The notes under the pieces were generated by a model. The model was given only the letters and a program-made list of their open reading frames with translations. It did not search any database and was not told the origin of the DNA. Source: CAIWHR01 sp963788185 (lineage in GTDB: Bacteria; Pseudomonadota; Gammaproteobacteria; Burkholderiales; Casimicrobiaceae). From it: 64,000 nucleotides of DNA. Position numbers and translations under genes: made by a program. How positions within the stretch are numbered: the first letter of the stretch is position 1; every line of letters begins with the position of its first letter. The stretch spans positions 1 to 64,000 of the forward strand of contig CAWBGE010000015.1 of assembly GCA_963788185.1 (NCBI GenBank), written 5' to 3'. Below, piece by piece: positions 7,582 to 15,554 of the stretch.

Positions 7582-9093
7582 ATGTTCGACGCACAGTTGT
7601 TCCTGGCGGGCTTCGTCACCATCGCCAGTCCGCAGGTGTTCCCCTTCCTGATCGCGGGATCGATGATGGGGATCATCGTCGGCGCCATTCCGGGCCTTAC
7701 GGCAACGATGGCGATCGCGCTCCTGATTCCGTTCACCTTCGCCATGCAGCCGATCGCCGGGATCGTGATGCTGCTCGCCATCTATGCATCCGGCATTTAT
7801 GCGGGCGGCATCGCCTCGATCCTCATCCGCACGCCCGGAACGCCCGCCGCAGCGGCAACGCTGCTCGACGGCTATCCGATGGCGCAGAAGGGGGAGGCCG
7901 GCCGCGCGATCGGAATTGCCACCATTTCGTCGGGCATCGGCGGCCTGTTCTCAGCCTGTGCGCTCACGCTTTTCGCGCCGATCCTCGCGACCGTCGCGCT
8001 CCGCTTCTCCGCTCCCGAGTATTTCAGCCTCGCCTTGTTCGGGTTGGTCGTCACGATGAGCCTGTCGGGGAATTCTCTCCTGCGCGGCTTCGTTTCCGTG
8101 CTGATCGGCCTGACGGTCGGCCTGATCGGGATCGATCCGATCGGCGGATTCCAGCGGCTGAATTTCGGCTACGCCGAGCTGAGCGGCGGCTTCAACTTCG
8201 TCGCGGTTATGATCGGGCTCTTCTCACTCGCGGAAGCCTTCCGCCAGATGGAGCAGATCGCAACGCTCCCGCCGGTCCCGCCCGCCGTCCGCAACGTGCT
8301 GCCGCGATTTATGGAGATTGCGGGCATGTGGAAGGTGTATCTGCGCTCCTGCATCTATGGCCTGCTCATCGGCATCACCCCCGGCGTCGGCGCCGAGACA
8401 TCGAGCTTCCTGGCCTATGCCGAGACGAAGCGGACGGCGAAGGATCCGTCCCGGTTCGGCAAGGGCGCACCCGAAGGCGTGGCGGCCGCCCAGGCGGCGG
8501 AGAACGGAAGCACGGGCGGCGATCTGCTGCCGATGCTAACGCTCGGCGTGCCGGGCGACGCGGCGACGGCGGTGCTGATGGGCGCATTGACCATTCACAA
8601 CCTCCAACCCGGCCCGATGCTGTTTCAGGAACGGCCCGACCTCGTGCACCAGATCTTCGCCGGCATGATCTCGGCCAACATTACCTTCGTGATTCTCGGC
8701 CTGGCCGGTGCCCGCCTGTTTGCCAAGATCGTGCAGATCGACCGCCGCGTTCTGGTTCCGCTGGTCTGCCTGCTCAGCCTGATCGGTGCCTACGCGATCG
8801 ATAACAACCCGATGGATGTCTGGGTGACCCTGGTCTTCGGAGTCATCGGCTGGCTCATGCAGCGCAATGGCTTTCCGGTCTCGCCGATCGTGCTGGCGGT
8901 GATCCTTGGCGGGATGATGGAGTCCAATCTCCGCCGCACGCTGGTGATGGGTCTCGGAAGTCCGGCAATCATTCTCCAGCGCCCGATCGCCTTGTTCATT
9001 CTGGCACTGGCGGCGTTCAGCCTGTTCGCCGTGATCCGCCGAAATGTGAAGGACGCTCGGAGCCGCAAGACCGGCTCCGACCCCGGCACTTGA
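7582..9093 (+). CDS. TTT-family large permease (TctA)
   Basis: A 503-residue polytopic inner-membrane protein that forms the sodium- or proton-coupled transport channel of the TTT system. Recognisable TctA features include the early GAIPGLTATMAIALLIPFTF segment (residues 35-54), a GTPAAAAT motif and the second-half repeat GITPGVGAETSSFLAYAETK with GDLLPMLTLGVPGDAATAVL. About twelve hydrophobic segments are visible, and the length matches the family. It completes the operon starting at 6097. The imported solute should be a carboxylate handled by the adjacent SDR and aldolase enzymes. Confidence 0.93.
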   Translation: MFDAQLFLAGFVTIASPQVFPFLIAGSMMGIIVGAIPGLTATMAIALLIPFTFAMQPIAGIVMLLAIYASGIYAGGIASILIRTPGTPAAAATLLDGYPMAQKGEAGRAIGIATISSGIGGLFSACALTLFAPILATVALRFSAPEYFSLALFGLVVTMSLSGNSLLRGFVSVLIGLTVGLIGIDPIGGFQRLNFGYAELSGGFNFVAVMIGLFSLAEAFRQMEQIATLPPVPPAVRNVLPRFMEIAGMWKVYLRSCIYGLLIGITPGVGAETSSFLAYAETKRTAKDPSRFGKGAPEGVAAAQAAENGSTGGDLLPMLTLGVPGDAATAVLMGALTIHNLQPGPMLFQERPDLVHQIFAGMISANITFVILGLAGARLFAKIVQIDRRVLVPLVCLLSLIGAYAIDNNPMDVWVTLVFGVIGWLMQRNGFPVSPIVLAVILGGMMESNLRRTLVMGLGSPAIILQRPIALFILALAAFSLFAVIRRNVKDARSRKTGSDPGT

Positions 9094-9204
9094 TATGCGG
9101 CCGGCCGGTCCCGCGGTATGTGTGGGAAAGGCGAAACCGTTCGACCCGGCAGGTGCATCGCCGGACTGACCTGACCGGCGGAGGCCGGCACTGAGGACAT
9201 CTCG

Positions 9205-10023
9205 ATGAACGACATGTTTGCTGTCAAGGATCGCATCTGCATCGTAACGGGCGGGCTCGGCCAGCTCGGCACGCAGTTCTCGACATCGCTGGCGCAGGCC
9301 GGTGCGAAGGTCGCTATCTACAGCCGGCGTCCGTTCGGGGGCGCGGACCTGGAAAAGAAATTCCCCGGACTGACCGACCGAATCAAGGTCTACGTCGCCA
9401 GCGTCACCGACAAGGCAGCGCTGGAGGCGGCGACCGTGGAGCTCATTGCCGAGTGGGGGGTTCCCCACGTTCTGGTTAACAATGCAGGTATCGACTCCAA
9501 GCCGACCGGTTCGGCCGATCAGAACAGTCCCTTCGAGATCTATCCGAAGCAGTATTGGGACGAGGTTATCGACACGAATCTGACCGGTGTGATGCTGTGT
9601 TGTCAGGTCGTCGGTCCGCGCATGGCCGAGGCGCGGCGCGGCTCCATCATCAACGTCGGGTCGATGTACGGCATGGTGTCGCCGAACCAGTCGCTCTATG
9701 CCTACCGCGAGAAGCGTGACGGCAAGCCTTTCAAGAAGGCGATCTCCTATGCGGCGTCGAAGGCGGCGCTGCTCAACCTGACGCGCTATCTCGGCACCTA
9801 CTGGGCGGAGCAGAACGTGCGCGTGAATCTCATCACCTTCGGCGGCGTCAAGACGGCGAACTTCGACAAGGAGTTCGTCGACGCTTTCCTCGAGCGCGTG
9901 CCAATGCGCCGCCAAGCCGAGATTGCCGAGTTCAGCGGTCCGGTCCACTTCCTCGCGTCCGATGCGTCGTCGTACATGACCGGCTCGAACGTGGTCGTGG
10001 ATGGCGGCTTCACCGCCTGGTGA
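9205..10023 (+). CDS. Short-chain dehydrogenase/reductase
   Basis: A 272-residue classical SDR. The cofactor motif TGGLGQLG (residues 15-22), the NNAG motif (near 94) and the catalytic YAASK (Tyr near 181) with an upstream Ser in INVGSMYG are all present, and VVDGGFTAW closes the protein. It should oxidise or reduce a hydroxyl/carbonyl group using NAD(P). A longer than usual loop (PNQSLYAYREKRDGKPFKKA) precedes the catalytic Tyr, probably lining the substrate pocket. It lies 112 bases after tctA and 53 before the NAL-like lyase, so it likely acts on the TTT-imported compound or its derivative. Confidence 0.9.
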   Translation: MNDMFAVKDRICIVTGGLGQLGTQFSTSLAQAGAKVAIYSRRPFGGADLEKKFPGLTDRIKVYVASVTDKAALEAATVELIAEWGVPHVLVNNAGIDSKPTGSADQNSPFEIYPKQYWDEVIDTNLTGVMLCCQVVGPRMAEARRGSIINVGSMYGMVSPNQSLYAYREKRDGKPFKKAISYAASKAALLNLTRYLGTYWAEQNVRVNLITFGGVKTANFDKEFVDAFLERVPMRRQAEIAEFSGPVHFLASDASSYMTGSNVVVDGGFTAW

Positions 10024-10075
10024 GCGTATCCCCGATCAGCCGCAAAGGACGGACCGGAGGGTCCGACGCGAATCC

Positions 10076-10990
10076 ATGACAGCAACGATTTCCCGGCCGC
10101 CCCGGCTCGCCGGCCTCCATGCGGCCCTGATGACGCCCTACGACGAGGCAGGCGAGATATCCCGCTCCTGCCTCAAGCAACTCGTCGACCGCGCGCTTGC
10201 GCATGGCCTCGACGGGATCTACGTCGGCGGGTCGACCGGCGAGTCGCTCCTGCTCGGCGCGGATGAGCGGGAACTCGTCTTCCGCGACGCGGCGGAGGCC
10301 GCGGACGGGCGCGGCGCCCTGATTGGCCACGTCGGCGCGATCTCCACCCGCGAGGCCGAACGGCTCGCCCGCTGCTGCGCGGCAAGCGGCTACCACGCGG
10401 TCTCGGCGATTCCCCCGATCTACTTTCGCCACTCCAAGGCGTCCATCCGCGACTATTATGCGGCGATCGTCCAGGCGGCCGGCGGCCTGCCCCTCGTCGT
10501 CTACAACGTTCCGGCGATGACTGGCATCGAGTTCAAGCTTGCCGACCTCCAGGACCTGCTGCGATTGCCCGGCGTGATCGGCGTCAAGCAGACGTCGAAC
10601 GACATGTACCAGATGGAGCAGTTGCGCCGGGCGTTCCCGGACCTGCTGCTGCTCAACGGCTTCGACGAGATGCTGCTCGCGGGGCTCGTCTCCGGCGCAA
10701 ATGGTGGCATCGGGAGCACCTACGGCCTCATGGGACAGCGATGGGTCGAGCTGCGCCGCCGACTCGAGGCCGGCGACGTCCATGGGGCGCTCGAGATCCA
10801 GTCGCGGTGCAACGCGGTGATCGACGTGTTGGTCGAGTTCGGCGTCTTTCCCGCGCTCAAGTACCTCATGGCCCGGATGGGCGTCATCCGGACGACGCGC
10901 TGCCGCGCGCCGATGGAGACCCTCGGCACGACGGTCGAGCGGCTCGATCGGATCGCGCGCGAGCTCGCCGACGAGGTCGGGCGCGCGTGA
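10076..10990 (+). CDS. N-acetylneuraminate lyase-like aldolase (paralog 2)
   Basis: A 304-residue class I aldolase of the DHDPS/NAL superfamily. It has GGSTGES (residues 51-57), catalytic Tyr143 in VVYNVPAMTG and Schiff-base Lys171 in VIGVKQTSND, at almost the same positions as Tyr137 and Lys165 of characterised N-acetylneuraminate lyases. YNVPAMTG and GFDEMLL are closer to NAL-type enzymes than the other three paralogs here. It probably cleaves a 2-keto-3-deoxy sugar acid to pyruvate and an aldehyde. No sialic-acid kinase, epimerase or deacetylase is nearby, so sialate as substrate is not supported. It closes the operon that begins with the TTT transporter. Confidence 0.87.
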   Translation: MTATISRPPRLAGLHAALMTPYDEAGEISRSCLKQLVDRALAHGLDGIYVGGSTGESLLLGADERELVFRDAAEAADGRGALIGHVGAISTREAERLARCCAASGYHAVSAIPPIYFRHSKASIRDYYAAIVQAAGGLPLVVYNVPAMTGIEFKLADLQDLLRLPGVIGVKQTSNDMYQMEQLRRAFPDLLLLNGFDEMLLAGLVSGANGGIGSTYGLMGQRWVELRRRLEAGDVHGALEIQSRCNAVIDVLVEFGVFPALKYLMARMGVIRTTRCRAPMETLGTTVERLDRIARELADEVGRA

Positions 10991-11089
10991 GTCCGGGCAG
11001 TCCAGCCCGACACCGCTGAACGGCTGTCATTCGACGCGGATCCGACTGAAGCGTCGCTGCTGAAGCGCCACTGGAGCGAAGCTACCCAC

Positions 11090-12046
11090 CTAACCCCCGT
11101 CCGACTTTGCGGCGCCACCTCTGGTCGTCGTTGCCTTCGTCATGGGACGCCGCGCATCGACTTTCACCGCGGGCTTCTTCAAGGCCGTACCGGATCGCCC
11201 CGGGCGGCCGGCGTGTTTGGGCTTCGGTATCGATCCTTGCGTCCTGCGGGACGCCAGCTTCGCTGCTTTCGCGGCGGCGTCAGCGTCGTACCCGAGACGG
11301 GCGGAGATAAGCTCCGCGTGCTTAATCACCAGCGGGGCGAGGCCGTGCAGGCGATCGTCAGGAAGCCGCTTGGCAGGGCCGCTGACGCTGATCGCCGCGA
11401 TCACCTTGCCCGACGTATTGCGGATCGGGGCGGCGACGCAATGGACGTTGGCCTCGACCTCCCCGAGGTCGAGCGAGTAGCCCCTCGCTCGAATCGCAGC
11501 GAACTCGGCACGTAGGTCCTGCGAATCGGTGATGGTGTTGTGCGTATATGCAGGCAATCCGAGCCTGATGATCCGATTGATTGTCGGCTCGGGCTGGTAC
11601 GCGAGCGCCGCCTTGCCCACGCCGGTGCAATGGCACGGCGAGAACTCCATCACGATCGTCGAGTTCTGGGTTCCCGAACGACCTCCGGCGGCTCGGTCGA
11701 CGAAGCTCATCCGCCACCCGTCGAAGACACAGAGATGGACGTTCTCGCCGGCCTCGTGGCCCAGAAGTTCCACATGGGCGCGAGCCTCGGTGTGGATGTC
11801 CATGTTGAACAGCACCGTGTTGCCGAACTCGAATAGCTTGAGGCCCAATCGATACTCGCTTCGGTTGCCGTCCTGGTCGAGCAGTCCGATCTGGCGCAGT
11901 GACGCCACGAGCCGGTGCGTGGTGCTTTGGGGAAGTCCCGAGCGCACCGCCAATTCGGTGACCGACAGCGACCGATCGACTGTCGAGAAGCACTCGAGGA
12001 TCGTCATGAACTTCTGAAAGGACTTCACGCCGTAGTCGCTGGCCAT
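11090..12046 (-). CDS. IclR-family transcriptional regulator (2)
   Basis: A 318-residue IclR protein with the winged helix-turn-helix at residues 5-65 (SFQKFMTILECFS; QSTTHRLVASLRQIGLLDQDG) and the effector-domain signatures CHCTGVGKAALAYQP and AAPIRNTSGKVIAAISVSGP. Compared with the other IclR proteins in the island it carries an extra basic, low-complexity C-terminal tail of roughly 60 residues (alanine-, lysine- and arginine-rich), which may add nonspecific DNA binding. It is divergent from the DHDPS-family gene at 12534, and two palindromic candidate operators lie in the shared 487-base promoter region. Confidence 0.9.
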   Translation of the reverse strand: MASDYGVKSFQKFMTILECFSTVDRSLSVTELAVRSGLPQSTTHRLVASLRQIGLLDQDGNRSEYRLGLKLFEFGNTVLFNMDIHTEARAHVELLGHEAGENVHLCVFDGWRMSFVDRAAGGRSGTQNSTIVMEFSPCHCTGVGKAALAYQPEPTINRIIRLGLPAYTHNTITDSQDLRAEFAAIRARGYSLDLGEVEANVHCVAAPIRNTSGKVIAAISVSGPAKRLPDDRLHGLAPLVIKHAELISARLGYDADAAAKAAKLASRRTQGSIPKPKHAGRPGRSGTALKKPAVKVDARRPMTKATTTRGGAAKSDGG

Positions 12047-12170
12047 GGGAGTTGACTCGATGTGCGTGGGTAAGGACGCAACGCAATCAACTCCTCGCGT
12101 CGCGGCCCGTGGCAAAGGTGCCACCTCGTTCAAGGAGTGGCGCCTAACAAGGATAACCCGAATCGTGAAA

Positions 12171-12187
12171 TTCCCGCAGTGCGGGAA
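12171..12187. promoter_or_regulatory. Candidate IclR operator, site B (perfect palindrome)
   Basis: TTCCCGCA and TGCGGGAA are exact inverted repeats around one central G. The site is 125 bases upstream of the IclR start codon and is the most symmetric member of the group of shared elements. Confidence 0.55.
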
Positions 12188-12329
12188 AAAGAACTCCGAG
12201 GCTATCGCGTGCGCAACGCGTTCGTCGCTCCGGTGCACGCGGGATTCTCTCCTTCGTTCCGAAGGAATGTCCGTTCAGTTGTCGGGGTGGCTTCGCGACT
12301 GGACGTCGATGAACATCCTATTGACGTAA

Positions 12330-12342
12330 CCCGCATTACGGG
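12330..12342. promoter_or_regulatory. Candidate IclR operator, site C (CCCGCATTACGGG)
   Basis: This 13-mer lies between a TTGACG hexamer and the downstream aldolase gene. It shares the arms CCCG and CGGG and the same length as sites A and B. Confidence 0.5.
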
Positions 12343-12533
12343 ATAACCATGTCATGGTGCGAGGCGAACGGGCCATGTTCCGTCTTCCCCGGTCGACCGG
12401 AGTCCGTGCCCCGAAGGCGTCCGCGCATTGCTGTGCCGCTCCAGTCCCGGCCGTTGCGCGCGATTGCCGCAGGCCGGCTCCTCAGGAGCGACGCCGCTCG
12501 ATCCGATCATTCCCGCGAAAGGCAAGCCGAACC

Positions 12534-13424
12534 ATGAGCAAACTGAAAGGCGTCATTCCCGCTCTCACCACGCCGTTCGACGCCGCCGGTGAGATCGACG
12601 AGGCCAAGTTCCGCAAGCAGATCGAGTTCATGCTGAACAAGCGTGTCCACGGCGTCTGCGTCGCGGGGTCGACCGGCGAGGGGCACGCGCTGGACGCCGA
12701 CGAGTTCCGTCGGTTGGCGCAGATCACCGTCGACGAGGTTCGCGGCCGGGTTCCCGTCGTCGCCGGCATCATCGCCAATTCGACGCGCGAGGTGATCCGG
12801 CGCGGCAAGGCGGTCGCCGACCTCTCGGTCGATGCGCTGCAGATCACGCCGGTCCACTACGTGTTCGTGCCGGACGACGAGTCCAACTTCCAGCACTTCA
12901 AGACCGTCTGCGAGGCGTTGGGCAGGCCGGTGGTGCTCTACAACGTCGTCCCAACCAACCTCTTTTCGACGCAACTCGTGCTGCGGATCCTGAACGAGAT
13001 CCCGCTGGTCGTCGGCATCAAGCAGAGCCAGGGGCACATCACGCGCGTCGCGGAACTGGTCGCCAATGCGCCGAAGGACAAGGTGATCCTCGCCGCGATC
13101 GACAACCTGCTCTACAGCTGCTTCTCGTTTGGCGCGCACGGCACGCTGGCGGCGTCGCCGACTGGGGCGCCCGGCCCCATCGTGCGGCTCTGGGACGCGG
13201 TGCAGGCGGGCGATCACAAGACGGCGCTGGCCATCCACCATCGGCTGGTCAACTGGTGGTCGGTGCTGACGCACGGTAACCTGCCGGCATGCATCAAGTA
13301 CTCGCTTTCGCTGCAAGGGCTCGACTGCGGCGTGTCGCGGCAGCCGATGGCGATGCCGGACGCGGTGACCAAGGCGGCTATCGAGCGCACGATCCGCCCG
13401 CTGCTCGAGTTCGACATGGCTTGA
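12534..13424 (+). CDS. DHDPS/NAL-superfamily aldolase or dehydratase (paralog 3)
   Basis: A 296-residue lyase with GSTGEGH (residues 45-51), catalytic Tyr136 in VLYNVVP and Schiff-base Lys163 in VVGIKQSQG. The start at 12534 is chosen by alignment with family length; only a weak AAGG lies upstream. It shares the unusual ITPVHYVF segment and C-terminal PACIKYSLSLQGL with paralog 1 (3976-4884), so the two probably act on related 2-keto acids. The gene is divergent from IclR 2 and is followed, after a 465-base gap, by DhaK/DhaL and a TRAP transporter on the same strand. Confidence 0.87.
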   Translation: MSKLKGVIPALTTPFDAAGEIDEAKFRKQIEFMLNKRVHGVCVAGSTGEGHALDADEFRRLAQITVDEVRGRVPVVAGIIANSTREVIRRGKAVADLSVDALQITPVHYVFVPDDESNFQHFKTVCEALGRPVVLYNVVPTNLFSTQLVLRILNEIPLVVGIKQSQGHITRVAELVANAPKDKVILAAIDNLLYSCFSFGAHGTLAASPTGAPGPIVRLWDAVQAGDHKTALAIHHRLVNWWSVLTHGNLPACIKYSLSLQGLDCGVSRQPMAMPDAVTKAAIERTIRPLLEFDMA

Positions 13425-13486
13425 TCGGTGGACCGCTCGTGCGAATCCGTGCGGGGCGGTCCGCCCGAGTTGCTTTGGTTCAGTTG

Positions 13487-13499
13487 TCCATAATGCGGG
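13487..13499. promoter_or_regulatory. Candidate IclR operator, site D
   Basis: TCCATAATGCGGG. It shares the CGGG half and CATAAT core with sites E and H and overlaps a CATAAT hexamer that could serve as a -10 box. Confidence 0.4.
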
Positions 13500-13693
13500 C
13501 AATAAGGCGTGGCGAATTCCTGCGGACAATGCCGGAAGGGGGTGATGCTCTCAACCGATGCGGCGATTCGATCCGTCGACAGCGCTCGGCAAAATATCAT
13601 AACGATATGATTAATTGTGTTTGACTTGTTGGCTCGAGAATGATGTTGCGGAACGCGCGGCGCTGAGGTAACGTCCGATCGTCGAACAATGTG

Positions 13694-13706
13694 ACCATTA
13701 TGCGGG
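13694..13706. promoter_or_regulatory. Candidate IclR operator, site E
   Basis: ACCATTATGCGGG, 207 bases downstream of site D and 184 bases before the DhaK start codon. It belongs to the ACCAT-type subgroup together with site H. Confidence 0.4.
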
Positions 13707-13889
13707 CGTATACACGGCGGAAGTGAGGCCAGTGGTGAACCTGCCGGGGCGCCAGCGTGGCCCGTGTCGGCGTCCTTCGTGGCGGTACCACCGTAGCTGG
13801 AAGAGCGCATCTGGGTCGTGCTGAAGGCTGCCCTCGCAGCCGACCTCCCCATCTAACGACGAATCACCTAGCACGACAGGAAGTGGACG

Positions 13890-14888
13890 ATGAAGAAGAT
13901 ACTGAATTCTCCCTTCGCTTATGCACAGGAGACGCTGGAGGGGTTGTGCCTTGCGTTTCCGCAGTACTACCGCTTTGCGCAGGCAAGCAAGCGGGTGATC
14001 GTGCGTGCTGCGGCGCGCAAGGCGGGCAAGGTCGGCATCGTCTCGGGTGGTGGCTCGGGCCATCTGCCGGTGTTCACCGGTTACGTGGGCGCAGGCTTCC
14101 TTGACGCCTGCGCGGTTGGCGACGTGTTCGCGTCGCCATCGGCCGAGGACATGGCGATCGCGATGCGGGAGGCGAATGCGGGTGCCGGCGTGCTGCGGCT
14201 GTATGGCAACTACGGCGGCGACGTGATGAACTTCGACATGGCCGGCGACTTCGTTGCGATGGAGGACATCGCCAGTACGACCGTGCTGCTGACGGACGAC
14301 GTCGCCAGTGCTGACGAGCAGAACCGGCAGAAGCGGCGCGGGGTCGCCGGGATGGTCTATGCGTTCAAGATCGCCGGTGCTGCGGCTGAAGCCGGGCTGG
14401 ACCTCGACGGTGTCACCAAGGTGGCGCAACGGACGGCGGACGCCTGCCGGTCGATCGGCGTCGCGATGACGCCGTGCACGGTGCCGCAGGTTGGCAAGCC
14501 GACGTTCTCGGTTGGCGAGAGCGAAATGGAGATCGGCATGGGCATCCACGGCGAGCCGGGGGTGCATCGCGGGCCGTTGCAGTCGGCCGACCAGATCGCC
14601 GACACGATGATGGACCACCTGCTGGCCGCTGGTTCGGTGGGCCGCGGCGCGCGGGTCTCGGTGCTGGTCAACAGCCTCGGTGCCACGCCGGTGGAAGAGC
14701 TGCTGATCATGTACCGGCGGATCCACGCCCGCCTGACCGATGCCGGCGCGACGATCGTCCAGCCGCTGGTCGGGCGTTATGCGACGTCGATGGAGATGAC
14801 CGGCGCCTCGGTTACGCTGCTGCACCTCGACGGCGAGCTGGAGCGCTACCTCGCTGCCCCTGCCGACTGCGCGTTCTGGCGCGTGTAA
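13890..14888 (+). CDS. DhaK-like kinase, substrate-binding subunit (copy 1)
   Basis: A 332-residue protein of the dihydroxyacetone kinase DhaK family, which holds a short-chain keto sugar covalently through a His while the DhaL subunit phosphorylates it. The covalent His is present (His220 in MGIHGEPG, equivalent to His218 of E. coli DhaK), as are SGGGSGH (52-58), GDVFASPS and GDVMNFDMA. However, the usual GSGHEPAHAG is GSGHLPVFTG here and the N-terminus is divergent, so the substrate may not be dihydroxyacetone. DhaL follows after two bases and no DhaM (PTS) subunit is seen, which favours direct ATP use. AGGAAG serves as ribosome site. Confidence 0.88.
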   Translation: MKKILNSPFAYAQETLEGLCLAFPQYYRFAQASKRVIVRAAARKAGKVGIVSGGGSGHLPVFTGYVGAGFLDACAVGDVFASPSAEDMAIAMREANAGAGVLRLYGNYGGDVMNFDMAGDFVAMEDIASTTVLLTDDVASADEQNRQKRRGVAGMVYAFKIAGAAAEAGLDLDGVTKVAQRTADACRSIGVAMTPCTVPQVGKPTFSVGESEMEIGMGIHGEPGVHRGPLQSADQIADTMMDHLLAAGSVGRGARVSVLVNSLGATPVEELLIMYRRIHARLTDAGATIVQPLVGRYATSMEMTGASVTLLHLDGELERYLAAPADCAFWRV

Positions 14889-14890
14889 CC

Positions 14891-15490
14891 ATGGCGCTCA
14901 CCGTGCAATCCCTCCGGACTGGGATGGGCAAGGTTCGGACGGTGCTGGAAACCGAGTACGTCGCGTTGAGCGAGCTGGACGGCAAGCTGGGCGACGGCGA
15001 CCTCGGGCTGACGCTGGTGAAGGCGTTCCGTCAGCTCGACGATGTCGCACCGTCGTTGGAAGACGATCTCGGCCGCGCTTTCGGGCGCTGCGCGATGGAG
15101 GTGACCAAGGTGGCGAGTTCGAGCTTCGGCACACTGCTGGCGACCTCGCTGATGGCGGCGGGAAAGCGGGTGAAGGGCCAGACCTCGCTGCCGTGGTCGG
15201 AGCTGTCGATGCTGCTGGACGACGCTTTGGCCGCGATGATGGCGCGCGGCAAGGCGAACCTCGGGGAGAAGACGGTGCTCGACGCTGTGGCTGCCTGTGC
15301 CAACGCGGTCAAGGGAATCGACGATCCGGCGGAGCAGCGGGCGAGGGCGGTCGAGGCGGTGGATGCCGCGCTGCGCGAATTCCACGGCCGTCGCTGCATG
15401 GTCGGGCGGGCGCGCATCTTCGGCGACAAGACCGTCGGCATGGACGATCCCGGCATGGTCGCGTTCCAGACCATGCTGCGGGCGTTGTAG
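14891..15490 (+). CDS. DhaL-like kinase, nucleotide-binding subunit (copy 1)
   Basis: A 199-residue all-helical subunit that carries the ATP/Mg site of DhaKL kinases. The metal-binding acidic cluster is complete: Asp30, Asp35 and Asp37 in LDGKLGDGDLG. Further DhaL landmarks are SSSFGTLL, LGEKTVLDAV and, at the C-terminus, GRARIFGDKTVGMDDPG. The start codon lies 2 bases after the DhaK stop, so the subunits are co-translated. Relative to copy 2 it differs at two residues near the end (LREFHGRRC versus LHEFHGRPC). Confidence 0.9.
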   Translation: MALTVQSLRTGMGKVRTVLETEYVALSELDGKLGDGDLGLTLVKAFRQLDDVAPSLEDDLGRAFGRCAMEVTKVASSSFGTLLATSLMAAGKRVKGQTSLPWSELSMLLDDALAAMMARGKANLGEKTVLDAVAACANAVKGIDDPAEQRARAVEAVDAALREFHGRRCMVGRARIFGDKTVGMDDPGMVAFQTMLRAL

Positions 15491-15511
15491 CTCAACCAAC
15501 GGGTTCCGACG

Positions 15512-15553
15512 ATGGCATCGGTGAGCTTGCTCAATCCGGGCACGTTGGTCTGA
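15512..15553 (+). other. Scar of the ABC ATPase start forming a 13-codon mini-frame
   Basis: The duplicated segment brings the first 14 bases of the ATPase gene (ATGGCATCGGTGAG) here. Reading on through unrelated sequence gives MASVSLLNPGTLV and a TGA at 15551-15553, one base before the DctQ start codon at 15555. The transplanted start site could drive translation that couples to dctQ, which itself lacks a clear ribosome site. Confidence 0.55.
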
Positions 15554-15554
15554 G

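Larger units (their letters stand above)
12047..12533. promoter_or_regulatory. Divergent control region between an IclR gene and an aldolase gene
   Basis: No gene is visible in these 487 bases. They hold two copies of the shared palindrome: TTCCCGCAGTGCGGGAA at 12171-12187, a perfect 17-bp inverted repeat, and CCCGCATTACGGG at 12330-12342. TTGACG (12321-12326) directly precedes the second site and could be a -35 box, with TAACCA (12344-12349) as a weak -10, so a protein on this site would occlude the promoter. This arrangement fits autoregulation and control of the divergent catabolic gene. Confidence 0.55.
13425..13889. promoter_or_regulatory. Control region upstream of the DhaK/DhaL-TRAP cluster
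   Basis: No gene is visible in these 465 bases. Two related elements lie 207 bases apart: TCCATAATGCGGG (13487-13499) and ACCATTATGCGGG (13694-13706). They are close to each other and to ACCATAATACGGG at 29720-29732 in front of paralog 4. An AT-rich inverted repeat, ATCAT-N6-ATGAT, occurs near 13598-13613. A repeated operator with this spacing would allow DNA looping by a multimeric regulator (inference). Confidence 0.5.
13873..15525 (+). repeat. Direct repeat carrying DhaK/DhaL, copy 1 (1653 bp)
   Basis: This segment is nearly identical to 34035-35687 (constant offset 20,162 bp, no net indels). By eye I count seven base differences, all between 15229 and 15491; the first 1.35 kb appears identical. 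The right edge falls inside the start codon region of the ABC ATPase gene that follows copy 2: bases 15512-15525 reproduce ATGGCATCGGTGAG from 35674-35687, although no ATPase follows here. Copy 1 is therefore the derived copy. See the separate entries for the genes. Confidence 0.93.

Noticed and set aside
8536..9948. Minus-strand open frame of 470 codons opposite tctA and the SDR gene
   Set aside because: It crosses two well-supported plus-strand genes and shows no recognisable motif.
10076..10990. Sialic acid (nan) catabolism based on the NAL-like lyase
   Set aside because: No NanE, NanK or NagA/NagB homologs are present, and the TTT transporter plus SDR context fits other keto acids.
13698..14825. 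Minus-strand open frame of 375 codons opposite DhaK, repeated at 34007-34987
   Set aside because: It is conserved only because the underlying DNA is duplicated; composition is typical of antisense frames.
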